Assembly (NCBI GenBank): GCA_937896705.1
Contig: CALBOC010000223.1
Span: 1-23,399 of the forward strand
Reading direction: 5' to 3'
Source: an uncultured Micrococcaceae bacterium
GTDB taxonomy: Bacteria > Actinomycetota > Actinomycetes > Actinomycetales > Micrococcaceae
Length of the DNA stretch: 23,399 bases
Shown here: positions 15,625-23,388 of the stretch, in pieces
Position numbering within the stretch: the first letter of the stretch is position 1
Layout of the letters: every line of letters begins with the position of its first letter
Notes under the pieces: model-generated
The model's input: only the letters and a program-made list of their open reading frames with translations
Databases searched by the model: none
Told to the model about the DNA's origin: nothing
Position numbers and translations under genes: made by a program

Positions 15625-18312
15625 TTGGGTTCGATTTCGAATGCATCACCGAGAAAGTTCGATGTACTTCAGCAGCGCCTTGATGAACTGGCAACGCAAC
15701 AGCATGAAGTTCAACAGCGTCTAGATACTTACGGCAGTCTCACAGACATGAGCAGCCTCCTGCGCATCGCAGCGATCCACTCCGAACCGATATCCGACCG
15801 TCTATCGCATCTGCTTCATGCTCCCAGCGGGCAGGAGCTGAGGTCAGAAATACTTGAGCAGTTATCTGATCTGCCACCCACGAGCGGTGGTATCGCAAAC
15901 ACACCGTTCGCCACGAAGATTGGTATCATTTCCGATCTCTTCTTGTACAAGAGTTTTGAAGGTCTAGCAGAATTCAAGCCCATCTACCCGCATAACTACC
16001 AACAGCATTCCGACATCGACGTGCTCCTGCTGGTATCGACGTGGAAAGGGATCGACGGTATCTCGTGGAAGGGCGTGACCGCTCGACGTAGTGCGCAACG
16101 GGAGCTCTTATTCGACCACATCCTCCCGTTCTACCGAGACCTCGGGATCCCTATTGTCTTTTACTCGAAGGAAGATCCACCAAACTACGCGCAGTTCCTC
16201 CCGTTCGCCCAACAGGCCGATTACATCTTCACCTCGGCCGAGGAGATGGTAGAGCAGTACCGCGCGGATTGTCCTCAAGCCATCAACATTGAGACCCTAT
16301 CCTTTGGCATCAACCCGAAAAATCACTCACCAATAGGCAGCCAACAGGGCGAGATACAGTCCTTGGTACCCTTTGCCGGCTCGTGGTTCAATCACAAGTA
16401 TCCGAACCGGGCCCGGTGGGGCGGGGACATCCTTGATGCGGTCGTGGCATCTGATTACTACGATCTCCTCATATTCGACCGGAATTCCGAACTCGAAGAT
16501 CCGCGGTATCGGTTCCCACACCGCTATGCCAATATCTGCACCCCAGCCATAAATCATCAGACGCTGCTCGATATCCAGCGCCGGATCGATGTCAGCGTGA
16601 ATCTCAACTCCGTTTCGGATTCTTCATCGATGTTTGCCAACCGTGCCATCGAATTACAGGCTCAGGGCACTGTAGTACTCAGCAACTACAACGTAGCCTT
16701 GAATTCTCGTTATCCCCACGTGCATATCAGTAACGGCTTCACCGACACCCTGGCCACGTTGAACACGATGACCGAACGTGAGATTCGTGAGATTCAAGCC
16801 GCTGGTATCCGCTCGGTTTACTCTCATGAGCTGGCCATCATGCGCATTGCAAAAATTCTTTCGACCATTGGTCTGAGTGCCAGCGTGCCCGAGCCAAGAG
16901 TCGCCATACTCACACACTCGGACGATGCGAGACTGCAGGGTGATATGGCCCAACAAACCTACCCGAATATCGTCGAGAGCATGTCGGCGGAAGATGTCAG
17001 TAACGTTCGGGAGCTGCAAGACCGTGCCGATGTTGTGGTCCATGTTGGTACGCAGCATGAGTATGCGCCCACTCATGTGGAAGATGTGGTCAACGCGTTT
17101 CGCTATACCGACGCACGCGCCGTTGAGAAGTTTGAAGCTTCATCAGTTACCCCGACTCGACACACCTACGCTGCGCTTCAAAATCAGCACTCACTCGGTG
17201 CGGAGTATATCGGGGCTATTCCTCGCAGTATTGAGCCTAAACCTGGTTATCGTATAGACGACATTGGAATACGAGCGCGCACCGAGACCATCGACGTCAC
17301 ACCGCTGGCACAGCGGACAACCAAGCCGACCATACTGTCCGTGGTCGTCCCGATCTACAACAACGGACCACACCTGCTGTATAAGTGCATGGCTTCCCTG
17401 CGTCGTTCGAGTATTTTCGATCAAATGGAGATCATCTTGGTCGACGATGGCTCCACCGATCCGACAACGATTCATGCGATCGAAGTCTTAGAACGGGAGC
17501 TCGTAGGTGCGACTGTCTATCGATTTGAGCCGGGAGGCTCGGGCAGTGCTTCTCGTCCACGAAATAAGGGGTTGGAACTAGCTTCATGTGATTACGTTAC
17601 GTACCTGGATCCAGATAATGAAGCGCTCAACGATGCGTACGTCAAACTCCTGCACAGCGTCGTAAAAGCTGACGTGGACTTTGCCGTTGGCGACATGACC
17701 CGTTGGCGTGGCGATAACAGTCCGGTGCGTTATACGAAGTTTCTCCGGGATCGTCTTGGCATCGAAGACAATATTGGCGAAGGCGGACCTCAAGCGTTAA
17801 TCGATATGGACTTTATGCCTATGAGTATCCAGGCCATCGTCGCTCGCACGGACTGGCTGAGGGGCCTTGGGATCACCCAACCGGTCGGCGCTGTCGGACA
17901 GGACTCGTATTTTTTCCAACAAATGCTCTACTACGCCGATAAATTTGCCGTAGTGCCGGGAGCAGCGCACACCTACTATGCTCAAGTGGAAAACTCCGTG
18001 GTGAATACGGTCAACGCGAAATTCTTCGATAAGTACCTACCGCTAGAGTCGGCTCGAAGCCAATGGCTGGCCGAAGTCGGCTTATTAGAAGCTTATAAAG
18101 CGTCACGTATGGAGACGTTCTTTACCGGCTGGTACCTTCGCAAGCTCAAGAACGTTCCACAAGATCAGCGCGCCAAAGCGATAGCGACGGTGGAGAAGCT
18201 CGGGCAGATATATGGGGCTCATGAATGGCAGACCGAAGAAGCTCTGGCGTTCTGGAGCCGCAACACTGACGAATTGATGCACTCGACTTCACCGACCAGC
18301 CAGGAGAGGTAG
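15625..18312 (+). CDS. glycosyltransferase fusion: coiled coil + CgeB-like GT-B + GT2 domain
   Basis: The protein is 895 residues. Residues about 8-45 form a coiled coil (FDVLQQRLDELATQQHEVQQ). Residues about 95-420 resemble CgeB/DUF3880-type glycosyltransferases, with a polar SDSSSMFANRAIELQAQGTV donor-site region near 330-350. A variable middle (about 430-560) has another Rossmann-like start, VAILTHSDDARLQGD. From about 570 comes a GT2 domain: SVVVPIYNNGPHL, VDDGSTD (606-612) and the metal-binding DPD at 662-664, ending with a long helical tail. The start is TTG at 15625, chosen because AGAAGGTG at 15609-15616 stands eight bases before it and no better start exists before residue 42. No membrane segment is seen, so it acts in the cytoplasm. 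It probably adds two or more sugars to the polymer made here. Confidence 0.87.
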   Translation: MGSISNASPRKFDVLQQRLDELATQQHEVQQRLDTYGSLTDMSSLLRIAAIHSEPISDRLSHLLHAPSGQELRSEILEQLSDLPPTSGGIANTPFATKIGIISDLFLYKSFEGLAEFKPIYPHNYQQHSDIDVLLLVSTWKGIDGISWKGVTARRSAQRELLFDHILPFYRDLGIPIVFYSKEDPPNYAQFLPFAQQADYIFTSAEEMVEQYRADCPQAINIETLSFGINPKNHSPIGSQQGEIQSLVPFAGSWFNHKYPNRARWGGDILDAVVASDYYDLLIFDRNSELEDPRYRFPHRYANICTPAINHQTLLDIQRRIDVSVNLNSVSDSSSMFANRAIELQAQGTVVLSNYNVALNSRYPHVHISNGFTDTLATLNTMTEREIREIQAAGIRSVYSHELAIMRIAKILSTIGLSASVPEPRVAILTHSDDARLQGDMAQQTYPNIVESMSAEDVSNVRELQDRADVVVHVGTQHEYAPTHVEDVVNAFRYTDARAVEKFEASSVTPTRHTYAALQNQHSLGAEYIGAIPRSIEPKPGYRIDDIGIRARTETIDVTPLAQRTTKPTILSVVVPIYNNGPHLLYKCMASLRRSSIFDQMEIILVDDGSTDPTTIHAIEVLERELVGATVYRFEPGGSGSASRPRNKGLELASCDYVTYLDPDNEALNDAYVKLLHSVVKADVDFAVGDMTRWRGDNSPVRYTKFLRDRLGIEDNIGEGGPQALIDMDFMPMSIQAIVARTDWLRGLGITQPVGAVGQDSYFFQQMLYYADKFAVVPGAAHTYYAQVENSVVNTVNAKFFDKYLPLESARSQWLAEVGLLEAYKASRMETFFTGWYLRKLKNVPQDQRAKAIATVEKLGQIYGAHEWQTEEALAFWSRNTDELMHSTSPTSQER

Positions 18313-18352
18313 TCCAGACGTCAGCTCTGGATGACTGGCCGGGTTTTCTTCT
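18313..18352 (+). terminator. possible terminator after the CgeB/GT2 gene
   Basis: Directly after the stop, TCCAGA (18313-18318) and TCTGGA (18326-18331) form a six-bp hairpin with a seven-base loop. An alternative fold pairs GTCA (18320-18323) with TGAC (18332-18335). A pyrimidine-rich tract beginning TTTTCTTCT follows within the next 20 bases. The structure is weak, but the 106-base gap to the next gene is compatible with a transcript end. Confidence 0.4.
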
Positions 18353-18406
18353 CCACCCAAAGCCTGACCGGACAAGCACAAACCTTTCGCATCTCCGCGA
18401 ATAGTT

Positions 18407-18412
18407 TAGAAT
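18407..18412 (+). promoter_or_regulatory. candidate -10 element for a leaderless methyltransferase mRNA
   Basis: TAGAAT (five of six to TATAAT) ends six bases before the ATG at 18419, and no ribosome binding site is visible ahead of that ATG. The spacing puts the transcription start on or within a base or two of the start codon, the arrangement of leaderless transcripts, which are frequent in actinobacteria. The -35 region (around 18384-18390) is poor. Confidence 0.4.
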
Positions 18413-18418
18413 CTATGA

Positions 18419-19573
18419 ATGTGCTGCATGGCACGCGTCACCAGACTGGGAGAATTTTTGGGCACTCTACGCAATATGGCCATAGCGATGCTAACCGCCA
18501 TCACCATCATTGGTGTGCTAGGAATACTCGCAGCAATAAATGGTTGGTGGGTACTTGTCGCAGCGCTGCTGTTCGGCGGACTCATAACGTGTGTGCTGAG
18601 CCTTCTTTTTGTAGCGCGGTACGTTTCCCACCATGCGCGAACCGGAGAGCAGCGTACCAAAGTCGTGATTCAGCAAATGTCTGCGCGGGTCAAACAAGCC
18701 ATGCGACGCCAAGACGCAGCCCGTGCACGACAAGACGACAACCTGGCGGAAGTAAGCCGAACGCTCGGAAAGATAAGTCGGTCACTCGGGGATTTCCAGA
18801 ACACTGTCACGCAAGCGCAGAAGCTATCGCGTAGCGAGCAGGAGCTAGCGCGTACTGAACTGACCAAGCTTGACGAGGGAGTCGCAGAACTTGAAAAAAG
18901 CGTACAGCGGCTTGCCAAAACGAATCGACAACAACTAACCCATGCCATTCGAGACAGTACTCGTCAGACGGAGTCGCTCGTTCACATTTATCAACGGTAC
19001 CCAGAAGTTAAGCTCCCCATGCCAAGTACCGGTGGCTTTGCCATTGATTCGCAGGCTTTGGCTCATCTGCTCGCGGTAGTTGAGGAGCGACGTCCGCGAC
19101 GAATCCTTGAGCTAGGTAGTGGGACCTCAACGATATGGTTGGGATACCTGTGTCAGTCCTTTGGTGGGAAATTAGTGTCGCTCGATCACCTGGAACATTA
19201 CCTAAGCCTGACACGCGGTGCAGTTCATCGTCACGACCTCAATGACGTGATTGATACGCGGCTGGCACCTCTGGAAGCTACTGAATGCGACGGCAAGAAC
19301 TTCGATTGGTACTCCTTGGCGGCCATGGCTGATCTCAGCGAGATCGATATGCTCATTGTGGATGGACCGCCCGCAGCAACAGGCCCTCAAGCGCGCTACC
19401 CTTCACTCCCGAAACTCGTCAACCAATTGGCCCCACATGCCACCGTCATCCTTGACGATGCGCACCGAGACGATGAAGCCGAGATTGTAGATTCTTGGTT
19501 GGAAGCATACCCTGAGTTCGAACACATCGAAAAAGGCACGAGCCGTCTGGCGGTGCTGGAACGCCGAGCGTAG
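18419..19573 (+). CDS. membrane-anchored coiled-coil SAM-dependent methyltransferase
   Basis: Three parts are visible in the 384 residues. Two hydrophobic segments lie at about 20-40 and 43-66. A long charged helical region at about 75-190 has heptad character (SRTLGKISRSLGDFQNTV, TKLDEGVAELEKSVQRLAK). The C-terminal class I methyltransferase domain runs from about 205, with motif I ILELGSGTST (E231, G233, G235), an acidic strand-2 end (VSLDHLEHY), DMLIVDGPPA and ATVILDDAHRDD. It resembles the Methyltransf_24-type fold. The hairpin of two membrane spans should leave both the coil and the enzyme in the cytoplasm. The ATG at 18419 is used here; ATG 18428 would remove three residues. Its position in the glycan locus suggests methylation of a sugar or of the chain end. 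Small-molecule methylation is the alternative. Confidence 0.83.
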   Translation: MCCMARVTRLGEFLGTLRNMAIAMLTAITIIGVLGILAAINGWWVLVAALLFGGLITCVLSLLFVARYVSHHARTGEQRTKVVIQQMSARVKQAMRRQDAARARQDDNLAEVSRTLGKISRSLGDFQNTVTQAQKLSRSEQELARTELTKLDEGVAELEKSVQRLAKTNRQQLTHAIRDSTRQTESLVHIYQRYPEVKLPMPSTGGFAIDSQALAHLLAVVEERRPRRILELGSGTSTIWLGYLCQSFGGKLVSLDHLEHYLSLTRGAVHRHDLNDVIDTRLAPLEATECDGKNFDWYSLAAMADLSEIDMLIVDGPPAATGPQARYPSLPKLVNQLAPHATVILDDAHRDDEAEIVDSWLEAYPEFEHIEKGTSRLAVLERRA

Positions 19574-19635
19574 TAGCTCATCCAATGGGCGCGGACGCGG
19601 TGGCTGGTGGCGCCTCTGGTCGTGACCCCAGGGCT

Positions 19636-21465
19636 CTAATCTGTGAGCGTGGTGGTATCTGACTCGACATGGAGCGATTGTGTGACATCGTTGTGTTCAA
19701 GCGTGAGCGTAAAGGATGACATAGGCGTGTGTTCCGCGAGTTTGATTGCCGGAGCTGCACCATTGGCAGAAGAGATCACGACAATCGAGTCCACCGAGGC
19801 GCTGTTAAAGTTGGCGTGCACGGAAGTGCCGTTGCGCATCTTCTTCCAGCCAATGCCAATCAGTCCTCGTTTGGAATGAGAATTGCGGTCACCCTTGGCT
19901 ATGTCGATGGCCGGTGTGTCACCGAACCACTGGATTTTGAGAGCATGAGATTTATCCTGCAAGGTAAGACAACAAGCAGATTCTTGCGTGACTTTCACAC
20001 CTAAATCTATGAGCCATTGCTGGCGGATGGTTTCGGGATGTTCAGCTTGCACACGATCCCAAATAACCCAAGTGTCTCGATGCGGTAGGTAAACCACCCG
20101 ACGGCGCCACTTGGCAGATTGGAAATTCTCATCGAGCATTTCCACTACGTGCAGGTCATCCTCGTGTTGTACCAGTTGTACGGGCACATCGCCCGTTTTA
20201 TCATATTCCTGCTCTGGCAGGTCCACGAGGTTGTGAGCGGCGCGCGATTTCGTGTAATTGCGGTGCCGATTGCGCTGCTGATAACTGTGAAAGCCACCAT
20301 CGGTGATCCAACGACGTCCATGAGTGTAAATATGGACGCTGCCTCGGTCGTTATGAGAATGCCGCTCGAGGTCAATTCCGTGGCGAATGATAGTGTGTGA
20401 CTCTTGTTGGAAAGAGCGGGTGCGGCCCCACCCGCTTCGTGAGACGGAAAAACCATTTGGGAAGTGTTTGAAAAGCGGAAGATCCTGGTTCTTCACTTCC
20501 CCTTTCAGGACCTGATCGAGTAGCGGATGCAGGTTCCGCTGGCCTCTGCCTCGCCCGCCGTCCCCGATCTGAGGCAGCGTGGCGTCTGGCAGTACGAGAT
20601 AAGCCATGGCTTCGCCGGCTTTGTCGAGACGTTCAACGGCTTCCTGCGGGAGATCGTAACCTTCGAGTTTCAAACGCTGCTGGGCCTGAGCCCACCACAG
20701 GACGTTGATCTGGTGATAGGCTACAGAGCCCTCTTCATTTAAGCCCTTCTCATCAAACGCCTCAAGAACCTGAGCACCTAAACGTTCTAGGGCACGATTG
20801 ATACCGATCTGGTCGCTCAGCACAGCGGAGACCACAAACAGGCCGAGATTTTGATGGAGTCCGTGATTACCCGGCACGATTTTCGCATCATCGAACAGCC
20901 AATTTCGGTGGGCGCCTAACAGGTCGGCGTACCAATGATCGTCTTCGTCAATGAGCGGTGCTCCGAGACTGATTTGTATCGCTCGGTTGCCGTCAGTCAT
21001 GTCCATCCAGGCATACTTGTCAGCCGCTTGTTCTGGGGGAAGGTTGGCCTCGGCCCACGAGTGGACTATACGTTTCCACTCCGTTTTAGATTCTTCGTTA
21101 CCCTCTAAAGCATCCCAGAGATAAGGATTGATCCATCGCAAGGTCTGAAACTGGAATCTCCAGTTGAGGTCGTGGAACGGGTCGGCCGTCCAGTCTGTAT
21201 AATCTCCACTCCAGGGCTTATGCGGTGGGAGCGTGACGGTGCCGTGTCGGAGGTCAGCCAAGCGCTTCTCGGTGTACTTATCGGCGGTGTATCCTTTTCC
21301 AATTGTGGCTTGTCTACGCGCCGCATCACGGTTCAAATCTGCTAGCGTAAACTGGCGCTCTTCAAAAACAGCATCGTCGCCTTGTGCTAGATTTTCGTGA
21401 TCCTGGTGGAGCGAGCTATTGCGAGCTAGGAGCCCACGGAGTCGCTGGAACCAAGAACGTGTCAT
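19636..21465 (-). CDS. heparinase II/III-like protein without signal peptide
   Basis: Heparinase II/III proteins are polysaccharide lyases that cleave uronate-containing chains by beta-elimination. The 609-residue protein has an N-terminal alpha-helical region (about 100-330; DPFHDLNWRFQFQTLRWINP, GNHGLHQNLGLFVVSA) that fits the toroid domain. It is followed by a beta-sandwich half starting near 350, with HSHNDRGSVHIYTHGRRW (H369, H371, D373) and TDGGF, the most recognisable family signature. It begins MTRSWFQRLRGLLARNS, basic but without a hydrophobic core, so no export signal is seen. The ATG at 21465 has GAAAGG about nine bases upstream. It is transcribed toward the methyltransferase gene (62 bases between stops) and away from its ABC exporter neighbours only by a 95-base gap. 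The substrate may be the polymer made by this locus. Confidence 0.85.
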   Translation of the reverse strand: MTRSWFQRLRGLLARNSSLHQDHENLAQGDDAVFEERQFTLADLNRDAARRQATIGKGYTADKYTEKRLADLRHGTVTLPPHKPWSGDYTDWTADPFHDLNWRFQFQTLRWINPYLWDALEGNEESKTEWKRIVHSWAEANLPPEQAADKYAWMDMTDGNRAIQISLGAPLIDEDDHWYADLLGAHRNWLFDDAKIVPGNHGLHQNLGLFVVSAVLSDQIGINRALERLGAQVLEAFDEKGLNEEGSVAYHQINVLWWAQAQQRLKLEGYDLPQEAVERLDKAGEAMAYLVLPDATLPQIGDGGRGRGQRNLHPLLDQVLKGEVKNQDLPLFKHFPNGFSVSRSGWGRTRSFQQESHTIIRHGIDLERHSHNDRGSVHIYTHGRRWITDGGFHSYQQRNRHRNYTKSRAAHNLVDLPEQEYDKTGDVPVQLVQHEDDLHVVEMLDENFQSAKWRRRVVYLPHRDTWVIWDRVQAEHPETIRQQWLIDLGVKVTQESACCLTLQDKSHALKIQWFGDTPAIDIAKGDRNSHSKRGLIGIGWKKMRNGTSVHANFNSASVDSIVVISSANGAAPAIKLAEHTPMSSFTLTLEHNDVTQSLHVESDTTTLTD

Positions 21466-21501
21466 GCAAGACGGCCTTTCTTTGAAGATTCGGCCTTCAT
21501 C

Positions 21502-21507
21502 ATAGTA
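21502..21507 (-). promoter_or_regulatory. possible -10 element for the heparinase-like gene
   Basis: On the minus strand TACTAT lies 37 bases before the ATG at 21465, inside the 95-base gap after the ABC ATPase gene. No convincing -35 is found, so read-through from the ABC operon may also express the gene. Confidence 0.3.
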
Positions 21508-21560
21508 TGGCTAGCCTCGTTTACGGCTCAGCACGAAGGTATGCGTCGCGGCCAGGACGG

Positions 21561-22421
21561 CTAGGACCACACCACTGCTTGGGGCACATAGTCTTGCCGG
21601 ATCTCATCGAGATACTCCGCGCCTTCTTCGTATTTCTTCTGGGCCATCCGCTTGGTGTAGCCATGATAGGCCTTAGTCACCTCAGCAGGGTCACCGTCCA
21701 TGACGAGTTCGCCTTGTTGAATCCATATGCACCGGTTGGTCATTTCACGAATAGTGGGCAGTGAGTGGCTGACCAAGAACACGGAACCGGCCTGGCCTCT
21801 CAGTTCATCGATACGTGCGGCCGTACGATCTCGGAACTGCGCGTCGCCGGTATTGAGCGCTTCATCGATGATCAGAATTTCCGGGTCCATGCTGGTGGCG
21901 ATCGCAAATTGTAGGCGGGATGCCATACCGGAGGAATAAGCCTTCATGGGCAGTCGGAGGGCACGGTCTTCCAGGCCGGACAGTTCAATGACGGTTTCGC
22001 GCTTTTCTTCGACTTGTTGTCTCGTCATGCCCATGGCAAGACATCCCAAGGTGATGTTGTCATAGCCGGAAATCTGTTTCACCAGCGCCGCGTTGACGCC
22101 GAGCATGACCGGAGTAGAAGTTGCATAAATGGTGCCCTGAGTTGGTGGCAGGTGGCCGGTGAGCAGCTTCATCAGAGTGGACTTACCCGAGCCGTTGGTA
22201 CCAATGACTCCTACAGACTCTCCCGTACGAACAACTAGAGACAGCGGTTTCAGCGCGTCCACGTATTGTTGGGAAACGCCAGCAACGCCTTTGATGCGCT
22301 GGATGATTGATCTCGGTCCAGTTTCTTTGGTAGCGCTGCGCACCGTGTAGGTCAGCGAAGCATTATCGATCACAACGGTGGCATCGCTGACTTTGGTCGC
22401 GACGGTGTCTGTGGCGGTCAT
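21561..22421 (-). CDS. polysaccharide/teichoic acid ABC exporter, ATP-binding subunit (TagH/Wzt type)
   Basis: This subunit powers export of lipid-linked glycopolymer through its permease partner. In 286 residues it has Walker A GTNGSGKST (74-82), the signature loop YSSGM at 162-166, Walker B ILIIDE (182-187) and the switch histidine H219 in VSHSL. The YSSGM form replacing LSGGQ is typical of O-antigen and teichoic acid exporters. The N-terminal 60 residues, including a SIIQRIKGVAGV segment, precede the first core strand as in TagH/RfbB proteins. The C-terminal extension past the ATPase core is short (about 40-60 residues), so the carbohydrate-binding domain of long Wzt proteins is absent. 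Its ATG shares one base with the permease stop (TGATG), a translationally coupled pair. Confidence 0.93.
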   Translation of the reverse strand: MTATDTVATKVSDATVVIDNASLTYTVRSATKETGPRSIIQRIKGVAGVSQQYVDALKPLSLVVRTGESVGVIGTNGSGKSTLMKLLTGHLPPTQGTIYATSTPVMLGVNAALVKQISGYDNITLGCLAMGMTRQQVEEKRETVIELSGLEDRALRLPMKAYSSGMASRLQFAIATSMDPEILIIDEALNTGDAQFRDRTAARIDELRGQAGSVFLVSHSLPTIREMTNRCIWIQQGELVMDGDPAEVTKAYHGYTKRMAQKKYEEGAEYLDEIRQDYVPQAVVWS

Positions 22422-23314
22422 CAGCGTTCCCTTCCGTATTTCTCTTCGCCCTGCCAGAAGATGATAGTACCGATAACTAGCACTCCAAGGGTCCAGCTTC
22501 CCAACACGACCCAGCGCATGGGTTCCGGGAAGGTGTCATAGAGGAGAATGTCACGAGTCATATCTAACACGTTGAACAGCGGGTTGGCATACATCAGGTT
22601 CAGCACGATTGGCATGTCTGCGAACCGATCCGTGCTGTAGAACACGGCTGATAAGTACATCCATATGCGTGTGCCGAAGGTGATGATGTGCGTGAAGTCA
22701 TTCCAGTCTGCCACGATGCGAGCCAGGATCATGCTCAGGCCCAGGTTGAACAGAAACTGTAGCGCCACGATCGGGAAGAATAGCAGCCACTTCCACGTGA
22801 TGGGCTCTAAGGGGGGAATGAGCAGTATCAACGCAAACATCGTGATGTATGTGGTGGTGTGCCGCATCATTTCACGGACGTTGATCGCGATGGGAAGTGT
22901 CATTCTGGGGAAATTAAACGCAGTTACTAGAGAGTGGTTCCCCGAGATGGCCTTTGAACCAGCCGTAATCGTGGTCGCGGTGAAGCGGTACATAAACACG
23001 CCGATAATAAGGTAGGCGATGAAGTTGTCGATGCCGCGGCTGGTATCCAGCATCAGACCGAAAACCAGGAAGTACGCTGCCCCCTGCAAAATGGGGTTGA
23101 GGACCATCCATACACGGCCGAGGTTGTCGTCGGAGGATTCTCCGGCGATCCTGGATTTGGAATCAAAGATAATGAAGTGCCGGAAATCCCAAACTTGTTT
23201 GAGGTATTTCCAAAGCCCAGGGCGCCGCCCTACCCGAGTGAAACCGGAACCGTCGACTTTGACGAGTTGGACATCGCCGTTTTTGGACGGCTTCGATGCA
23301 TCCTCAGTCGCCAT
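22421..23314 (-). CDS. polysaccharide/teichoic acid ABC exporter, permease subunit (TagG/Wzm type)
   Basis: This membrane subunit of the exporter is 297 residues from ATG 23314. That start is preceded by AAAGGA seven bases upstream; a TTG at 23329 lies inside the ribosome binding region and is rejected. After a hydrophilic N-terminus (about 50 residues) come RRPGLWKYLKQVWDFRHFI and then about six hydrophobic segments: around LNPILQGAAYFLVFGLML, AYLIIGVFMYRF, TYITMFALILLI, LLFFPIVALQFLF, RIWMYLSAVFYS and VVLGSWTLGVLVIGTIIF. The SKSRIAGESSDDNLGRVWMV stretch before the first span is typical of ABC2-type O-antigen/teichoic acid permeases. It is the first gene of the leftward operon. Together with the ATPase it would move the finished polymer, or its lipid-linked form, across the membrane. 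Confidence 0.92.
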   Translation of the reverse strand: MATEDASKPSKNGDVQLVKVDGSGFTRVGRRPGLWKYLKQVWDFRHFIIFDSKSRIAGESSDDNLGRVWMVLNPILQGAAYFLVFGLMLDTSRGIDNFIAYLIIGVFMYRFTATTITAGSKAISGNHSLVTAFNFPRMTLPIAINVREMMRHTTTYITMFALILLIPPLEPITWKWLLFFPIVALQFLFNLGLSMILARIVADWNDFTHIITFGTRIWMYLSAVFYSTDRFADMPIVLNLMYANPLFNVLDMTRDILLYDTFPEPMRWVVLGSWTLGVLVIGTIIFWQGEEKYGRER

Positions 23315-23330
23315 GTAGTTTCCTTTCAAT

Positions 23331-23356
23331 GACTACGATCAAGAGATGTCGTAGTC
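23331..23356 (-). promoter_or_regulatory. inverted repeat in the leader of the ABC exporter operon
   Basis: GACTACGA (23331-23338) and TCGTAGTC (23349-23356) are a perfect eight-bp inverted repeat with a ten-base spacer. It sits 17 bases upstream of the permease start and just before its ribosome binding site. The two half-sites are 18 bases apart start to start, near two helical turns, as expected for a dimeric DNA-binding regulator. As RNA it would be a stem-loop that could affect translation. Confidence 0.5.
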
Positions 23357-23381
23357 TAAAGATCACGCTGCGCTATCGACC

Positions 23382-23388
23382 TATAATA
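23382..23388. promoter_or_regulatory. overlapping divergent -10 elements at the window edge
   Basis: On the plus strand TATAAT (23382-23387) is a perfect -10, implying transcription running right into a gene beyond the window. The complementary strand of almost the same bases reads TATTAT (23388-23383) and could be the -10 of the leftward ABC operon, whose -35 would be outside the window. Neither has a visible good -35 here. Confidence 0.4.

Noticed and set aside
18331..18834. 167-codon open frame on the plus strand overlapping the start of the methyltransferase
   Set aside because: Its product is rich in histidine, arginine and cysteine with no domain. The overlapping frame gives two clear membrane spans, a coil and a methyltransferase.
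19574..19635. Shared bidirectional terminator between the methyltransferase and the heparinase-like gene
   Set aside because: The gap is GC-rich with GGCGCC and GGGCGC fragments, but I could not build a clear stem with flanking T or A runs.
23315..23329. TTG at 23329 as the permease start
   Set aside because: It falls at the ribosome binding site (AAAGGA) of the better-placed ATG at 23314.
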